Shown piece after piece: positions 1 to 6,367 of a stretch of 6,367 bases of DNA (its first letter is position 1; every line of letters begins with the position of its first letter). The translations under genes were made by a program, and so were the position numbers. The notes below the pieces were generated by a model, which was not told the origin of the DNA, searched no databases, and saw only the letters and a list, made by a program, of their open reading frames with translations. Source of the DNA: an uncultured Bacteroidota bacterium (GTDB lineage: Bacteria > Bacteroidota > Bacteroidia > Chitinophagales > Chitinophagaceae); NCBI GenBank assembly GCA_903929655.1, contig CAIYVS010000668.1:1-6367 (forward strand). The letters run 5' to 3'.

Positions 1-103
1 AAGCAATCAATACCTCACGTTTTTACGCTTTTGTCCGTCTAATAAAATAGAAAAAAGTTCTTTGAATAAAAGTGTATTTAATATACCCATTAATATCTTA
101 TTT
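1..103. other. AT-rich leader region upstream of the secreted GEVED protein
   Basis: Non-coding stretch between the window edge and the ATG at 104. It is AT-rich and has no purine-rich Shine-Dalgarno sequence before the ATG, as is usual in Bacteroidota. TTTG occurs at 30-33 and 61-64, but neither is preceded by a proper TAnn, so I do not call a promoter. The reading frame of the downstream gene is open back to a TTG at 62. Those extra 14 residues would place a polar stretch before the signal peptide and are unlikely to be translated. The promoter may lie here in a degenerate form or outside the window. Confidence 0.5.
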
Positions 104-2590
104 ATGAATAAAAAATACAGTTTCATTATTTGTATTGTATTCTTATTGCTTTTTAGCCCTAAACCAATCCAGGCGCAATATTGCACACCTTCTGCGGCAT
201 CCACCTGCGATGAGACTATCACTAACGTGAGCTTAAACACTATTAATAATACTTCATCCGGCTGCGGCACTGTTTTGCTGGGATATAGTAATTATACATC
301 TCTTAGCACTACGCTAAATGCCGGGCAAACATATTCAATCAGTGTAAGTGTTGGACCCAGCTATGCCGGTGATTCGGTATGCGTATGGATAGATTATAAT
401 CACAACCAGGTTTTTGAGCCTAGTGAATTGGTTACAATCCTGGCTTGCTATACAAATGGTGCGGGATCTACCTGCTCAGGCTCTTTTACTGTTCCTTTTA
501 ATGCCTTGTCTGGCAATACACGCATGAGAGTTAAAGTAAATTATTTCGGAACGGGAAGCAAAAGCCCTTGTGTAGATGGTTCGTTTGGAGAGGCTGAAGA
601 TTATACAGTAAATATTGTATACCCGTATTGCACACCTTCTGCTGCTACTTCTTGCGATGAAACAATCACCAATGTAACCGTAAATACGCTTAACAATAGT
701 TCTTCAGGCTGCGGTACGGTTTTCCAGGGATATAGTGATTTTACTTCACAAAGTACTAACCTCGGCATAGGGCAATTGTATACCATTTCAGTAAGCTTAG
801 GCCCAACCTATACAGGAGATTCCGTGAGTATATGGATAGATTATAATCATAACTTCACTTTTGATGCTACTGAACGAGTTGCAGTGTTGTCTTGTTACAC
901 CTTCAGTACTTCGGTGTGCACTGCAACTTTCAGTTTGCCTATCAGTGCTTTAACAGGCAATACACGCATGAGAGTTAAAGTCAGCTATTCAAATACCGGT
1001 AATAATAACCCATGCGTGGATGGGACATATGGAGAGGCTGAAGATTATACAGTAAATGTTCTTCCGATCTGTACAGGCACTCCAGCTGCTGATATAATTA
1101 ACACTGTTTCTCCAGTATCTATTTGCAGCGGAAGTACCCAAAATATTGTTGCAAGTGATACTAATAACGCAGGAGGCATAGTGTATCAATGGCAACAGGC
1201 GCCCGCTGCTTCCGGCCCATGGAGCAATGTAAGCGGTGGTATTGGAGCTACAACATTATCTTACACAACTGCTCCGTTATCTTCCACAACTTATTTCAGG
1301 CTAAAAGATTCCTGCACCAACAGCTTGCTTAGCAATACGAGTAATATATTTACAGTGAATATTATTAATGCTCCAAGCATGTCAAGCCAGCCCACAAATG
1401 CGATCATATGTGCAGGTGCTAACAGCAGTTTTTCAGCAATAGCTACTGGTAACGGACTTACATACCAATGGCAAGCCAATGCTGGAAGTGGGTTTGGCAA
1501 TATTTCAAACGGGGGTGTATACAGTGGGGCTAACACAAACGTGCTATCAATAAACTCAGCTACTGCATCCATGAGCGGGTATACTTACAGATGCATTATT
1601 ACAAATACCTGCGGAATAAGTGATACATCAAATGCGGCCAGCCTTACTGTGTATGCCGCTTCTCAACCTGTAATCGTGGCCTTGGGACCTACGACCGTTT
1701 GTAATGGATCGGATGTGATGTTGCATACAAATCCATCTCCGGGTGTAAGTTACCAGTGGAGCTTAAATAATCTCAATATTCCCGGTGCTACCAGTGATAA
1801 TTATTCGGCTAATATTTCAGGAAGTTACAAAGTGACGGCCAGCTTAGGTAGTTGTGTTTTTACCTCCACTGCTACAATTGTTACAATAAATATCGGACCT
1901 GCTCCTTTCACTATTGCAGCTGATGGATCAACATCCATTTGTTTGGGAAGTAGCATTTTACTTACTTCAGATGCCCCATCGGGTCTTTCTTATCAATGGT
2001 ATGATAATAACAATTTGATCATCGGTGCAATTTCCTCATCTTATAATGCTCCTGATTCCGGGAACTTTACACTGGTAATTACAGATGGCAATGGATGCTC
2101 AACGACTTCTATTCCTTTGCATCTGACGATGGATATTGTAAGTCCTGTGATCCAGTATTACGGCAATATGCTGTGTACCGGTATTTACCCAGGCTACCAA
2201 TGGTATTTCAATGGTTATGCAATTCCAGGAGAAACTGGAACTTGTTATACTCCAACACTGAATGGTCAATACTCCATTTGGGTTACAGATGCACAGGGTT
2301 GCGGTGGTATGTCGAACTATATAGATGTACAAGGCTTTACAGCCGTGAATACGCTTAACTCTGCAAATGGCTTCAGAGTATATCCCAATCCGGCAACTTC
2401 TGTAGTGCATATAGACGCCATAATGAAACTGAAAGTAAGCATCACAGATCTTAATGGCAAATTAATACTTGAAACTAACGAAACGTCTATTGATATCAGT
2501 CAGTTTGCGGAAGGTGTTTATATAATGCAGTTTTTTGATGAAAGTAATAATATTGTTGGCACCGAAAAGCTTGTTAAGTTTAGTTATTAA
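104..2590 (+). CDS. Secreted modular protein: GEVED x2, Ig/PKD-like array, T9SS type A sorting domain
   Basis: An 828-residue protein. Residues 1-24 form a signal peptide: MNKK, a hydrophobic core around 6-17, and probable cleavage at IQA|Q. Two tandem GEVED modules follow (about 27-174 and 176-322). Each has a WIDYNHN loop that resembles calcium-binding loops (Asp97/Asn99/Asn101 and Asp246/Asn248/Asn250) and ends in GEAEDYTVN (from 162 and 310). About five Ig/PKD-like beta-sandwich modules come next (about 323-745), each with a YQW motif at 361, 454, 550, 630 and 698. The C-terminus from about 757 carries VYPNPA, a DLNGK turn and an EGVYIMQF strand, which is the type A sorting domain cleaved when proteins leave through T9SS. 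The protein is therefore inferred to be exported by Sec, passed through T9SS and anchored on or released from the surface. I see no catalytic domain, so an adhesin or structural role is plausible but unproven. The start is ATG 104 rather than TTG 62, because only the ATG puts the signal peptide at the N-terminus. The stop overlaps that of the convergent peptidase gene. Confidence 0.9.
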   Translation: MNKKYSFIICIVFLLLFSPKPIQAQYCTPSAASTCDETITNVSLNTINNTSSGCGTVLLGYSNYTSLSTTLNAGQTYSISVSVGPSYAGDSVCVWIDYNHNQVFEPSELVTILACYTNGAGSTCSGSFTVPFNALSGNTRMRVKVNYFGTGSKSPCVDGSFGEAEDYTVNIVYPYCTPSAATSCDETITNVTVNTLNNSSSGCGTVFQGYSDFTSQSTNLGIGQLYTISVSLGPTYTGDSVSIWIDYNHNFTFDATERVAVLSCYTFSTSVCTATFSLPISALTGNTRMRVKVSYSNTGNNNPCVDGTYGEAEDYTVNVLPICTGTPAADIINTVSPVSICSGSTQNIVASDTNNAGGIVYQWQQAPAASGPWSNVSGGIGATTLSYTTAPLSSTTYFRLKDSCTNSLLSNTSNIFTVNIINAPSMSSQPTNAIICAGANSSFSAIATGNGLTYQWQANAGSGFGNISNGGVYSGANTNVLSINSATASMSGYTYRCIITNTCGISDTSNAASLTVYAASQPVIVALGPTTVCNGSDVMLHTNPSPGVSYQWSLNNLNIPGATSDNYSANISGSYKVTASLGSCVFTSTATIVTINIGPAPFTIAADGSTSICLGSSILLTSDAPSGLSYQWYDNNNLIIGAISSSYNAPDSGNFTLVITDGNGCSTTSIPLHLTMDIVSPVIQYYGNMLCTGIYPGYQWYFNGYAIPGETGTCYTPTLNGQYSIWVTDAQGCGGMSNYIDVQGFTAVNTLNSANGFRVYPNPATSVVHIDAIMKLKVSITDLNGKLILETNETSIDISQFAEGVYIMQFFDESNNIVGTEKLVKFSY
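182..1069 (+). repeat. Tandem duplication encoding two GEVED modules
   Basis: Unit 1 is 182-628 and unit 2 is 629-1069, so the period is 149 codons early and 148 codons late after a one-codon indel. Both encode CTPSAA at the start and GNTRMRVKV then GEAEDYTVN at the end. Exact nucleotide matches include 179-195 with 626-642 (17 nt), 384-402 with 831-849 (19 nt), 512-537 with 956-981 (26 nt) and 587-613 with 1031-1057 (27 nt). Between these patches the units differ at many synonymous and non-synonymous sites. Six cysteines align between the units. A seventh, Cys93 of unit 1, is Ser242 in unit 2. Confidence 0.9.
1070..2329 (+). repeat. Degenerate array of five Ig/PKD-like modules
   Basis: Protein-level repeats within the secreted protein, at approximate residues 323-420, 422-517, 520-597, 599-678 and 680-745. 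Each has a proline-rich entry, an early cysteine in the pattern (I/V)C.G or LCTG, a central YQW, and a late Y/F.hydrophobic strand usually followed by a second cysteine. The pattern fits Bacteroidota Ig-like or PKD-like folds with one disulfide each. The first two modules are long (about 96-98 residues), the next two about 78-80, and the last is shortened before its YQW. No obvious long nucleotide identity is visible among them, so this array is older than the GEVED duplication. Confidence 0.7.
2587..2590. other. Shared TTAA holding both stop codons of a convergent gene pair
   Basis: The plus-strand gene stops with TAA at 2588-2590. The minus-strand gene stops with TAA read from the complement of 2587-2589. 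The palindrome TTAA therefore ends both genes and there is no intergenic DNA between them. I saw no strong GC-rich hairpin with a T tract within about 40 bp on either side. Confidence 0.95.
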
Positions 2591-4779
2591 TGATCTTCCT
2601 GAAGGGGAGGTAAAACATGTGGCTGTTTACTTGTGGGATCATGCAGAAACTCGTGGGGATCGTAAATCAATCCCATATTCCAAAACATAAATGACCATTT
2701 ATCTGCCTGCTCTTGTAAAAGCATGCTTGTAGGTTTACCGGCACCATGCCCGGCTTTGGTTTCAATACTAATAAGTACCGGATTATCACAGGCCTGTGCA
2801 GCTTGCAAAGAAGCTGCAAACTTAAATGAGTGGGCAGGCACTACCCTGTCGTCATGATCTGCAGTGGTAACCATAGTAGCAGGATAACAAACATGTGGTT
2901 TTACATTATGTACGGGAGAATATTTATAAAGATATTCAAACATTTCCTTGCTATCCTGTGCAGTCCCATAATCTGAAGCCCATCCGGCTCCGGCGGTAAA
3001 TTTATTATATCGTAGCATATCCATTACACCTACAGCAGGGAAACAAACCTTAAACAGGTCCGGACGCTGTGTCATACATGCACCAATCAGCAGTCCCCCA
3101 TTGGATGCACCAGATATGGCAAGAAGGTCTTTAGTGGTATAATTTTCTTTAATCAGATATTCTGCCGCCGCTATAAAATCATCAAAAACATTTTGTTTAT
3201 TCATTTTAGTACCTGCCTGGTGCCAATTTTCTCCGTACTCAGCACCGCCTCTAAGGTTTGCCACAGCATAAATGCCCCCGTTTTCAAGAAATGCAATATT
3301 ACTGGCACTAAAGGTTGGTGTAAGGCTGACATTAAACCCGCCGTAACCATAGAGCATTACCGGGCGGGGCTTTTCCTGAGGATGCAACATAACGTAATGA
3401 GTAAGGATCATAGGTATTTTAGTTCCGTCTTTAGAAGCATAAAATACTTGCTCACTTACAAAGAGTTTGGGATCGAATTTCAGTTTAGGTTTTTTGTACA
3501 ATATAGATTTTCCTTTCCTGAAATCGTATTTATAAATGGTAGCGGGATCTTTGTAGGATGTAAATGTAAAATAGGTTTCTGTGTCTTCAAACTTGCCTGA
3601 GAAGCCAGTGAGGGTACCCAAACCAATGGAAGGAATATCCATTTCTTTTTCACCTTCTGTGTTATATTGTTTTACTTCAGAAAGGGCATTTTTAAGGTAA
3701 TGGGCAAATAATTTATTACCACATGTGGTAACGCTGAGCGGGTTTTCTGATTCGGGAATTATCAATTGGCTTGCATTTAAATCCGGGCTCACAGCAGAAA
3801 TACGCACTAGCTTAGAATTGGGGGCATCCTTATCTGTGAGAACATATAATTTATCAAACATCCCGTACACAACATCGTAAGTATGGTCGAAACCGGTAGC
3901 TATGGGTAAAATGGTGCTGCCTTTTTCTTTTAGGTTCATTATATATAATTCATTACCGTAGGTTGAATTGGCAGCAGAAATGATAAGATAATCCTGATCT
4001 TCTGTAACGGCACCACTAATGTAGCGCCTGGGTGTTTCTAATCCGCCAAATATCAATACGTCGCTTGCCTGCGGAGTGCCAAGCTTGTGATAGTACAGCT
4101 TATGATATTGGGTTTTGCCAGAGAGCGCGCTTCCATCTTTGGGTTTATCATAACTGCTATAATAGAACCCATCATTGTGCCGCCACGATATACCACTGAA
4201 CTTTATATTGTACAGGGTATCTTCCAGCCTTTTCATTGTTTTAGTGTTGATAACAACAAGCTTCCTCCAATCTGAACCACCTTCTGACAACTGGTACGCC
4301 GCAAGTGAACCGTCCTTAGAAAAATCGACACCGCCCAAAGAAGTAGTCCCGTCTTTAGAAAATGTATTGGGGTCCAGAAAAACCTTGGGAGTTTCTTTGC
4401 CTTTTTGCCTGTATAGTACGGATTGATTTTGCAGTCCATTATTTTTGTAGAAATAGGTGTAGGCCCCTTCCCTAAAAGGCGCTGAGTATTTCTCATAGTT
4501 CCATATCTCTGCCATCCTTTTTTTTATCTTGTCTCTAAAAGGTATTTTGGCAAGGTATTCAGCAGTTACTTTATTTTGCCGAATGACCCAGTCCTTGGTT
4601 TCGGCAGATGTGTCATTTTCCAGCCACCTATAAGGATCTAAAACTTTAGTACCAAAAAAATCATCCACCTGATCGACCATTTTGGTATCAGGGTATTTTG
4701 CTTTGAAAGAAGCTGAACCCTGGGCATTTGCTGTCATATTTACAAGAAAAAGGGAAACGCTAAAAAACAAAAATTTCAT
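2587..4779 (-). CDS. Prolyl oligopeptidase (prolyl endopeptidase), S9A family, periplasmic
   Basis: A complete 730-residue serine peptidase expected to cut short peptides after proline. Residues 1-19 form a signal peptide ending TANA|Q, so the enzyme is probably periplasmic, like the secreted prolyl endopeptidase of Elizabethkingia meningoseptica. The N-terminal part has the family pattern (DPYRWLEN near 48, then a seven-bladed propeller region to about 420). The alpha/beta-hydrolase domain follows. Catalytic residues by motif are Ser559 (GASNGG), Asp643 (DHDDRVVP) and His678 (KAGHGAGKPT). Tyr479 and Phe482 (YGYGGF) match the oxyanion-hole and S1 residues of porcine enzyme, Trp600 (GWASDYG) matches the proline-stacking Trp, and Arg645 matches the substrate-carboxylate-binding Arg. 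Length fits the family (about 690-730 plus signal). The start is ATG at 4779. A TTG three codons upstream at 4788 would add only MTI and is less likely. Transcription is divergent from the TamB-like gene. Confidence 0.95.
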   Translation of the reverse strand: MKFLFFSVSLFLVNMTANAQGSASFKAKYPDTKMVDQVDDFFGTKVLDPYRWLENDTSAETKDWVIRQNKVTAEYLAKIPFRDKIKKRMAEIWNYEKYSAPFREGAYTYFYKNNGLQNQSVLYRQKGKETPKVFLDPNTFSKDGTTSLGGVDFSKDGSLAAYQLSEGGSDWRKLVVINTKTMKRLEDTLYNIKFSGISWRHNDGFYYSSYDKPKDGSALSGKTQYHKLYYHKLGTPQASDVLIFGGLETPRRYISGAVTEDQDYLIISAANSTYGNELYIMNLKEKGSTILPIATGFDHTYDVVYGMFDKLYVLTDKDAPNSKLVRISAVSPDLNASQLIIPESENPLSVTTCGNKLFAHYLKNALSEVKQYNTEGEKEMDIPSIGLGTLTGFSGKFEDTETYFTFTSYKDPATIYKYDFRKGKSILYKKPKLKFDPKLFVSEQVFYASKDGTKIPMILTHYVMLHPQEKPRPVMLYGYGGFNVSLTPTFSASNIAFLENGGIYAVANLRGGAEYGENWHQAGTKMNKQNVFDDFIAAAEYLIKENYTTKDLLAISGASNGGLLIGACMTQRPDLFKVCFPAVGVMDMLRYNKFTAGAGWASDYGTAQDSKEMFEYLYKYSPVHNVKPHVCYPATMVTTADHDDRVVPAHSFKFAASLQAAQACDNPVLISIETKAGHGAGKPTSMLLQEQADKWSFMFWNMGLIYDPHEFLHDPTSKQPHVLPPLQEDH

Positions 4780-4827
4780 AATTGTCAATTTTTAAACACG
4801 CTTGTTACCAGAAACCGAAAATAATTA

Positions 4828-4836
4828 CAAATTCTA
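4828..4836 (-). promoter_or_regulatory. Weak candidate -7 element for the prolyl oligopeptidase gene
   Basis: Read on the minus strand the bases are TAGAATTTG, which matches the Bacteroidota consensus TAnnTTTG except for one extra base in the spacer. It would give a leader of roughly 40-50 nt to the ATG at 4779. No TTTG is seen at the usual -33 distance, so support is weak. Confidence 0.25.
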
Positions 4837-4893
4837 TTACGCGAACATCTTAAATATGGTATATGTTATCCCTGTGAAAAATTTAAAAAACAG

Positions 4894-4917
4894 ATAAAAT
4901 GATAAATAACATTTTAT
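4894..4917. repeat. Inverted repeat, 8-bp arms with 8-nt spacer, in the divergent region
   Basis: The arms ATAAAATG (4894-4901) and CATTTTAT (4910-4917) are perfect inverse complements. The repeat lies midway between the two divergent genes and 26 bp upstream of the plus-strand -7 element, so it could be an operator or an activator site. The sequence is AT-rich, so chance symmetry is a real alternative. The stem has a single G-C pair and is not a terminator. Confidence 0.4.
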
Positions 4918-4943
4918 AAATCGTAAATGTAACAATACAGCGT

Positions 4944-4951
4944 TATTTTTG
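4944..4951 (+). promoter_or_regulatory. Bacteroidota -7 promoter element for the TamB-like gene
   Basis: The bases TATTTTTG are an exact match to TAnnTTTG, the element recognised by the main sigma factor of Bacteroidota. Transcription would begin a few bases downstream, at about 4955-4958, giving a leader of about 20-25 nt to codon 4979, or almost no leader to the ATG at 4958. No clear TTTG is present 17-23 bp upstream, so the -33 half is absent or degenerate. Confidence 0.55.
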
Positions 4952-4958
4952 CAGTAAA

Positions 4959-4978
4959 TGTTTAATTATATTTAAACA
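4959..4978. repeat. Inverted repeat, 7-bp arms with 6-nt spacer, at the TamB-like start
   Basis: The arms TGTTTAA (4959-4965) and TTAAACA (4972-4978) are perfect inverse complements. The repeat begins inside the ATG at 4958 and its right arm contains the in-frame TAA at 4973-4975. It ends exactly where the stop-free reading frame reaches CTG 4979. It sits just after the -7 element, where a repressor site or a weak 5' mRNA hairpin would be placed. The stem is nearly all A-T, so stability in RNA would be low. Confidence 0.4.
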
Positions 4979-6367
4979 CTGAATCGCTTTTTAAAAATAT
5001 TACGAAATACGGTCCTGATAATAGCGGGACTTTTGATACTGGTTGTAATACTGGTTGATCTCACTCCTATTCAACATTACCTTGCAGACAAGGCAACTGA
5101 AATACTTTCCAGAAAATTAAAAACGAAGCTTAGTATAGAGAGAGTAAGAATTGATTTCCTGAATCATGTATTAATCCAGGGATTATATGTAAAGGACCAA
5201 AATGAAGATACTTTATTGTATGCCGGCGAAGTACAAATAAGAATCAGCGACTGGTTTTTTTTAAGAAAAGAGAAACCAGTACTGCACTATATTGGGTTGA
5301 GTGATGCATATGTTCATTTATACCGCAGGACCAAATCGGATATATGGAATTATCAATTTGTCATGGATGCCTTTGCAGGCAGTAATAAAAAAGATACTGC
5401 TAAAAACACTTTTGAGTTTGACCTGAAGAAAGTGGATATTGAAAATGTCCGTTTTAATATGGACGATGCCTGGGTTGGCTATGATATGGATTACGGCGTA
5501 GGAAAGCTTACGCTGAATGCAAAAGATATTGATTTTAAAAAAGAGCTGATTGATGTTGATGATATAGATATAAAAGGAGCCACAGTGAGCCTTAAAGCTT
5601 ATAAAGGCGGAAGGCCACCAGATTCTACCAGGCAGAATATAGTTTATGCAATTGATACTACGCCGTTCAATCCTGACAAATGGGTGGTACTGGTTAATAC
5701 CTTGTCTATCAAAAACAGCAATTTCAATTTGAGCCTGGATGCTGATACTGTTATTGCAGGCCAATTTAATGCACAACATTTGCAAATAAAAGATATAGCG
5801 CTTGAGGTAAATAAACTTAGTATAAACGGAGATACGATACGGGGTAACATGACAGACCTCAGGGCAACAGACAGGTGCGGGCTGGCAATAAAAAAAATGA
5901 AGGCACGGATCACTGTTTCGCCCAGGGAGTCAACATGTGATAACCTTTACCTGGAAACGAATCATAGTAAAATTGAGAATTATTACTCGATGCGTTATAA
6001 GAGGTTCCCGGATTTTAACGATTACATTACAAATGTAAGAATGATAGTACACCTGAAAAGTGCTGTAATTGACAACAGGGATATTATATTTTTTGCTCCC
6101 TTGCTAAAGGATTTCCCAATTACAACTGTTCACGTATCGGGCGATGGTGAGGGTACCGTTGCAAACCTCAGGGGGCAGCACCTGATTGTTAATGACGGAA
6201 CTGATTTTCTAAAAGGAGATATCAGGATGGAGGGTTTACCGGATATTTACAAAACATATATAGAGTTTAACGATGGAGAATTGATCACAACAGGGCCCAA
6301 TTTGATGAAATACATTCCTTCATTGATTGATATTCACAATTTTGGATTTAATAATATCAGTTCTATT
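4979..6367 (+). CDS. TamB/AsmA-like translocation and assembly protein, N-terminal part (3' truncated by window)
   Basis: The open frame runs 463 codons to the window edge without a stop. It begins with basic residues (NRFLKILRN), one membrane segment (about 11-26, TVLIIAGLLILVVILV), then LTPIQHYLADKATEILSRKL and a long series of beta-strand-rich, asparagine- and aspartate-rich segments such as LDADTVIAGQFNAQHLQIKD. This is the layout of Bacteroidota TamB (DUF490)/AsmA-superfamily proteins: an inner-membrane anchor and a long periplasmic beta-groove that helps outer-membrane protein assembly or lipid transfer. Such proteins usually exceed 1000 residues, so most of this one lies outside the window. 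The start is uncertain. No ATG, GTG or TTG occurs after the in-frame TAA at 4973-4975 and before the membrane segment. CTG at 4979 is the best-placed codon that keeps the anchor, and the first TTG (5033) falls inside it. The ATG at 4958 is in the same frame but is cut off by that TAA. The family call rests on overall pattern, not a catalytic motif. Confidence 0.75.
   Translation, partial: MNRFLKILRNTVLIIAGLLILVVILVDLTPIQHYLADKATEILSRKLKTKLSIERVRIDFLNHVLIQGLYVKDQNEDTLLYAGEVQIRISDWFFLRKEKPVLHYIGLSDAYVHLYRRTKSDIWNYQFVMDAFAGSNKKDTAKNTFEFDLKKVDIENVRFNMDDAWVGYDMDYGVGKLTLNAKDIDFKKELIDVDDIDIKGATVSLKAYKGGRPPDSTRQNIVYAIDTTPFNPDKWVVLVNTLSIKNSNFNLSLDADTVIAGQFNAQHLQIKDIALEVNKLSINGDTIRGNMTDLRATDRCGLAIKKMKARITVSPRESTCDNLYLETNHSKIENYYSMRYKRFPDFNDYITNVRMIVHLKSAVIDNRDIIFFAPLLKDFPITTVHVSGDGEGTVANLRGQHLIVNDGTDFLKGDIRMEGLPDIYKTYIEFNDGELITTGPNLMKYIPSLIDIHNFGFNNISSI

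Larger units (their letters stand above)
4780..4978. promoter_or_regulatory. Divergent intergenic region between peptidase and TamB-like genes
   Basis: About 200 bp of very AT-rich DNA separating two divergent starts. It must hold the promoters of both genes unless either is transcribed from farther away. It contains one good Bacteroidota -7 element on the plus strand, a weaker candidate on the minus strand, and two perfect inverted repeats, all listed separately. No RNA gene or riboswitch-like structure is evident. Confidence 0.75.

Noticed and set aside
30..64. TTTG at 30-33 and TTTG at 61-64 as a -33/-7 promoter pair
   Set aside because: The bases before the second TTTG are GTTC rather than TAnn, and the spacing between the two elements is longer than usual. 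TTTG is frequent in this composition.
62..103. TTG start giving a 14-residue extension of the secreted protein
   Set aside because: The extension would precede a normal signal peptide. ATG 104 begins with MNKK followed directly by the hydrophobic core.
7..270. Antisense open frames at 7-270 and 601-786
   Set aside because: The two resemble each other only because they lie opposite the duplicated GEVED coding units. They are shadows with no independent support.
3193..4496. Open frames inside the peptidase gene (3193-3600, 4087-4275, 4175-4426, 4233-4496)
   Set aside because: All overlap a complete, motif-rich S9A peptidase in other frames and show no recognisable protein pattern.
4780..4788. 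TTG start giving MTI- before the peptidase signal peptide
   Set aside because: ATG 4779 gives an ordinary signal peptide and a canonical start. The extra three residues add nothing.
5318..5913. Minus-strand open frames opposite the TamB-like gene
   Set aside because: The plus-strand frame is continuous for 463 codons, begins with a membrane anchor and has family-typical content. The minus-strand frames look like shadows.
1..6367. A new defence, mobile or biosynthetic system
   Set aside because: No transposase, integrase, nuclease, toxin-antitoxin pair, CRISPR array or biosynthetic core is visible. The three genes fit known envelope and secretion families.

Overview
The window looks like chromosomal DNA from a member of the Bacteroidota, most likely Chitinophagia or Sphingobacteriia-like. 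The evidence is AT-rich sequence, a secreted protein with a C-terminal type IX secretion (T9SS) sorting domain and GEVED modules, a periplasmic S9A prolyl oligopeptidase with a signal peptide, a Bacteroidota-style TamB/AsmA-like protein, and a TAnnTTTG promoter element with no Shine-Dalgarno sequences. The genus cannot be fixed from this sequence.

There are three protein genes. (1) Bases 104-2590 (+) encode an 828-residue secreted, modular surface or extracellular protein: signal peptide, two GEVED repeats, about five Ig/PKD-like modules each with a YQW motif, and a T9SS type A tail. (2) Bases 2587-4779 (-) encode a complete 730-residue prolyl oligopeptidase with an intact Ser-Asp-His triad and S1-pocket residues. 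It converges on gene 1, and both stop codons are read from one TTAA palindrome. (3) After a divergent AT-rich intergenic region of about 200 bp, bases 4979-6367 (+) hold the first 463 codons of a large TamB/AsmA-like envelope protein, cut by the window edge.

The three genes share an envelope or export theme, but nothing shows that they act as one pathway. Genes 2 and 3 are divergently transcribed and could share regulatory DNA, where two inverted repeats lie. Gene 1 is convergent with gene 2.

I found no RNA gene, insertion sequence, CRISPR array, attachment site or clear new system. The observations most worth a second look are the start of the TamB-like gene, where an in-frame TAA follows five codons after the only plausible ATG, and patches of long nucleotide identity between the two GEVED repeats.
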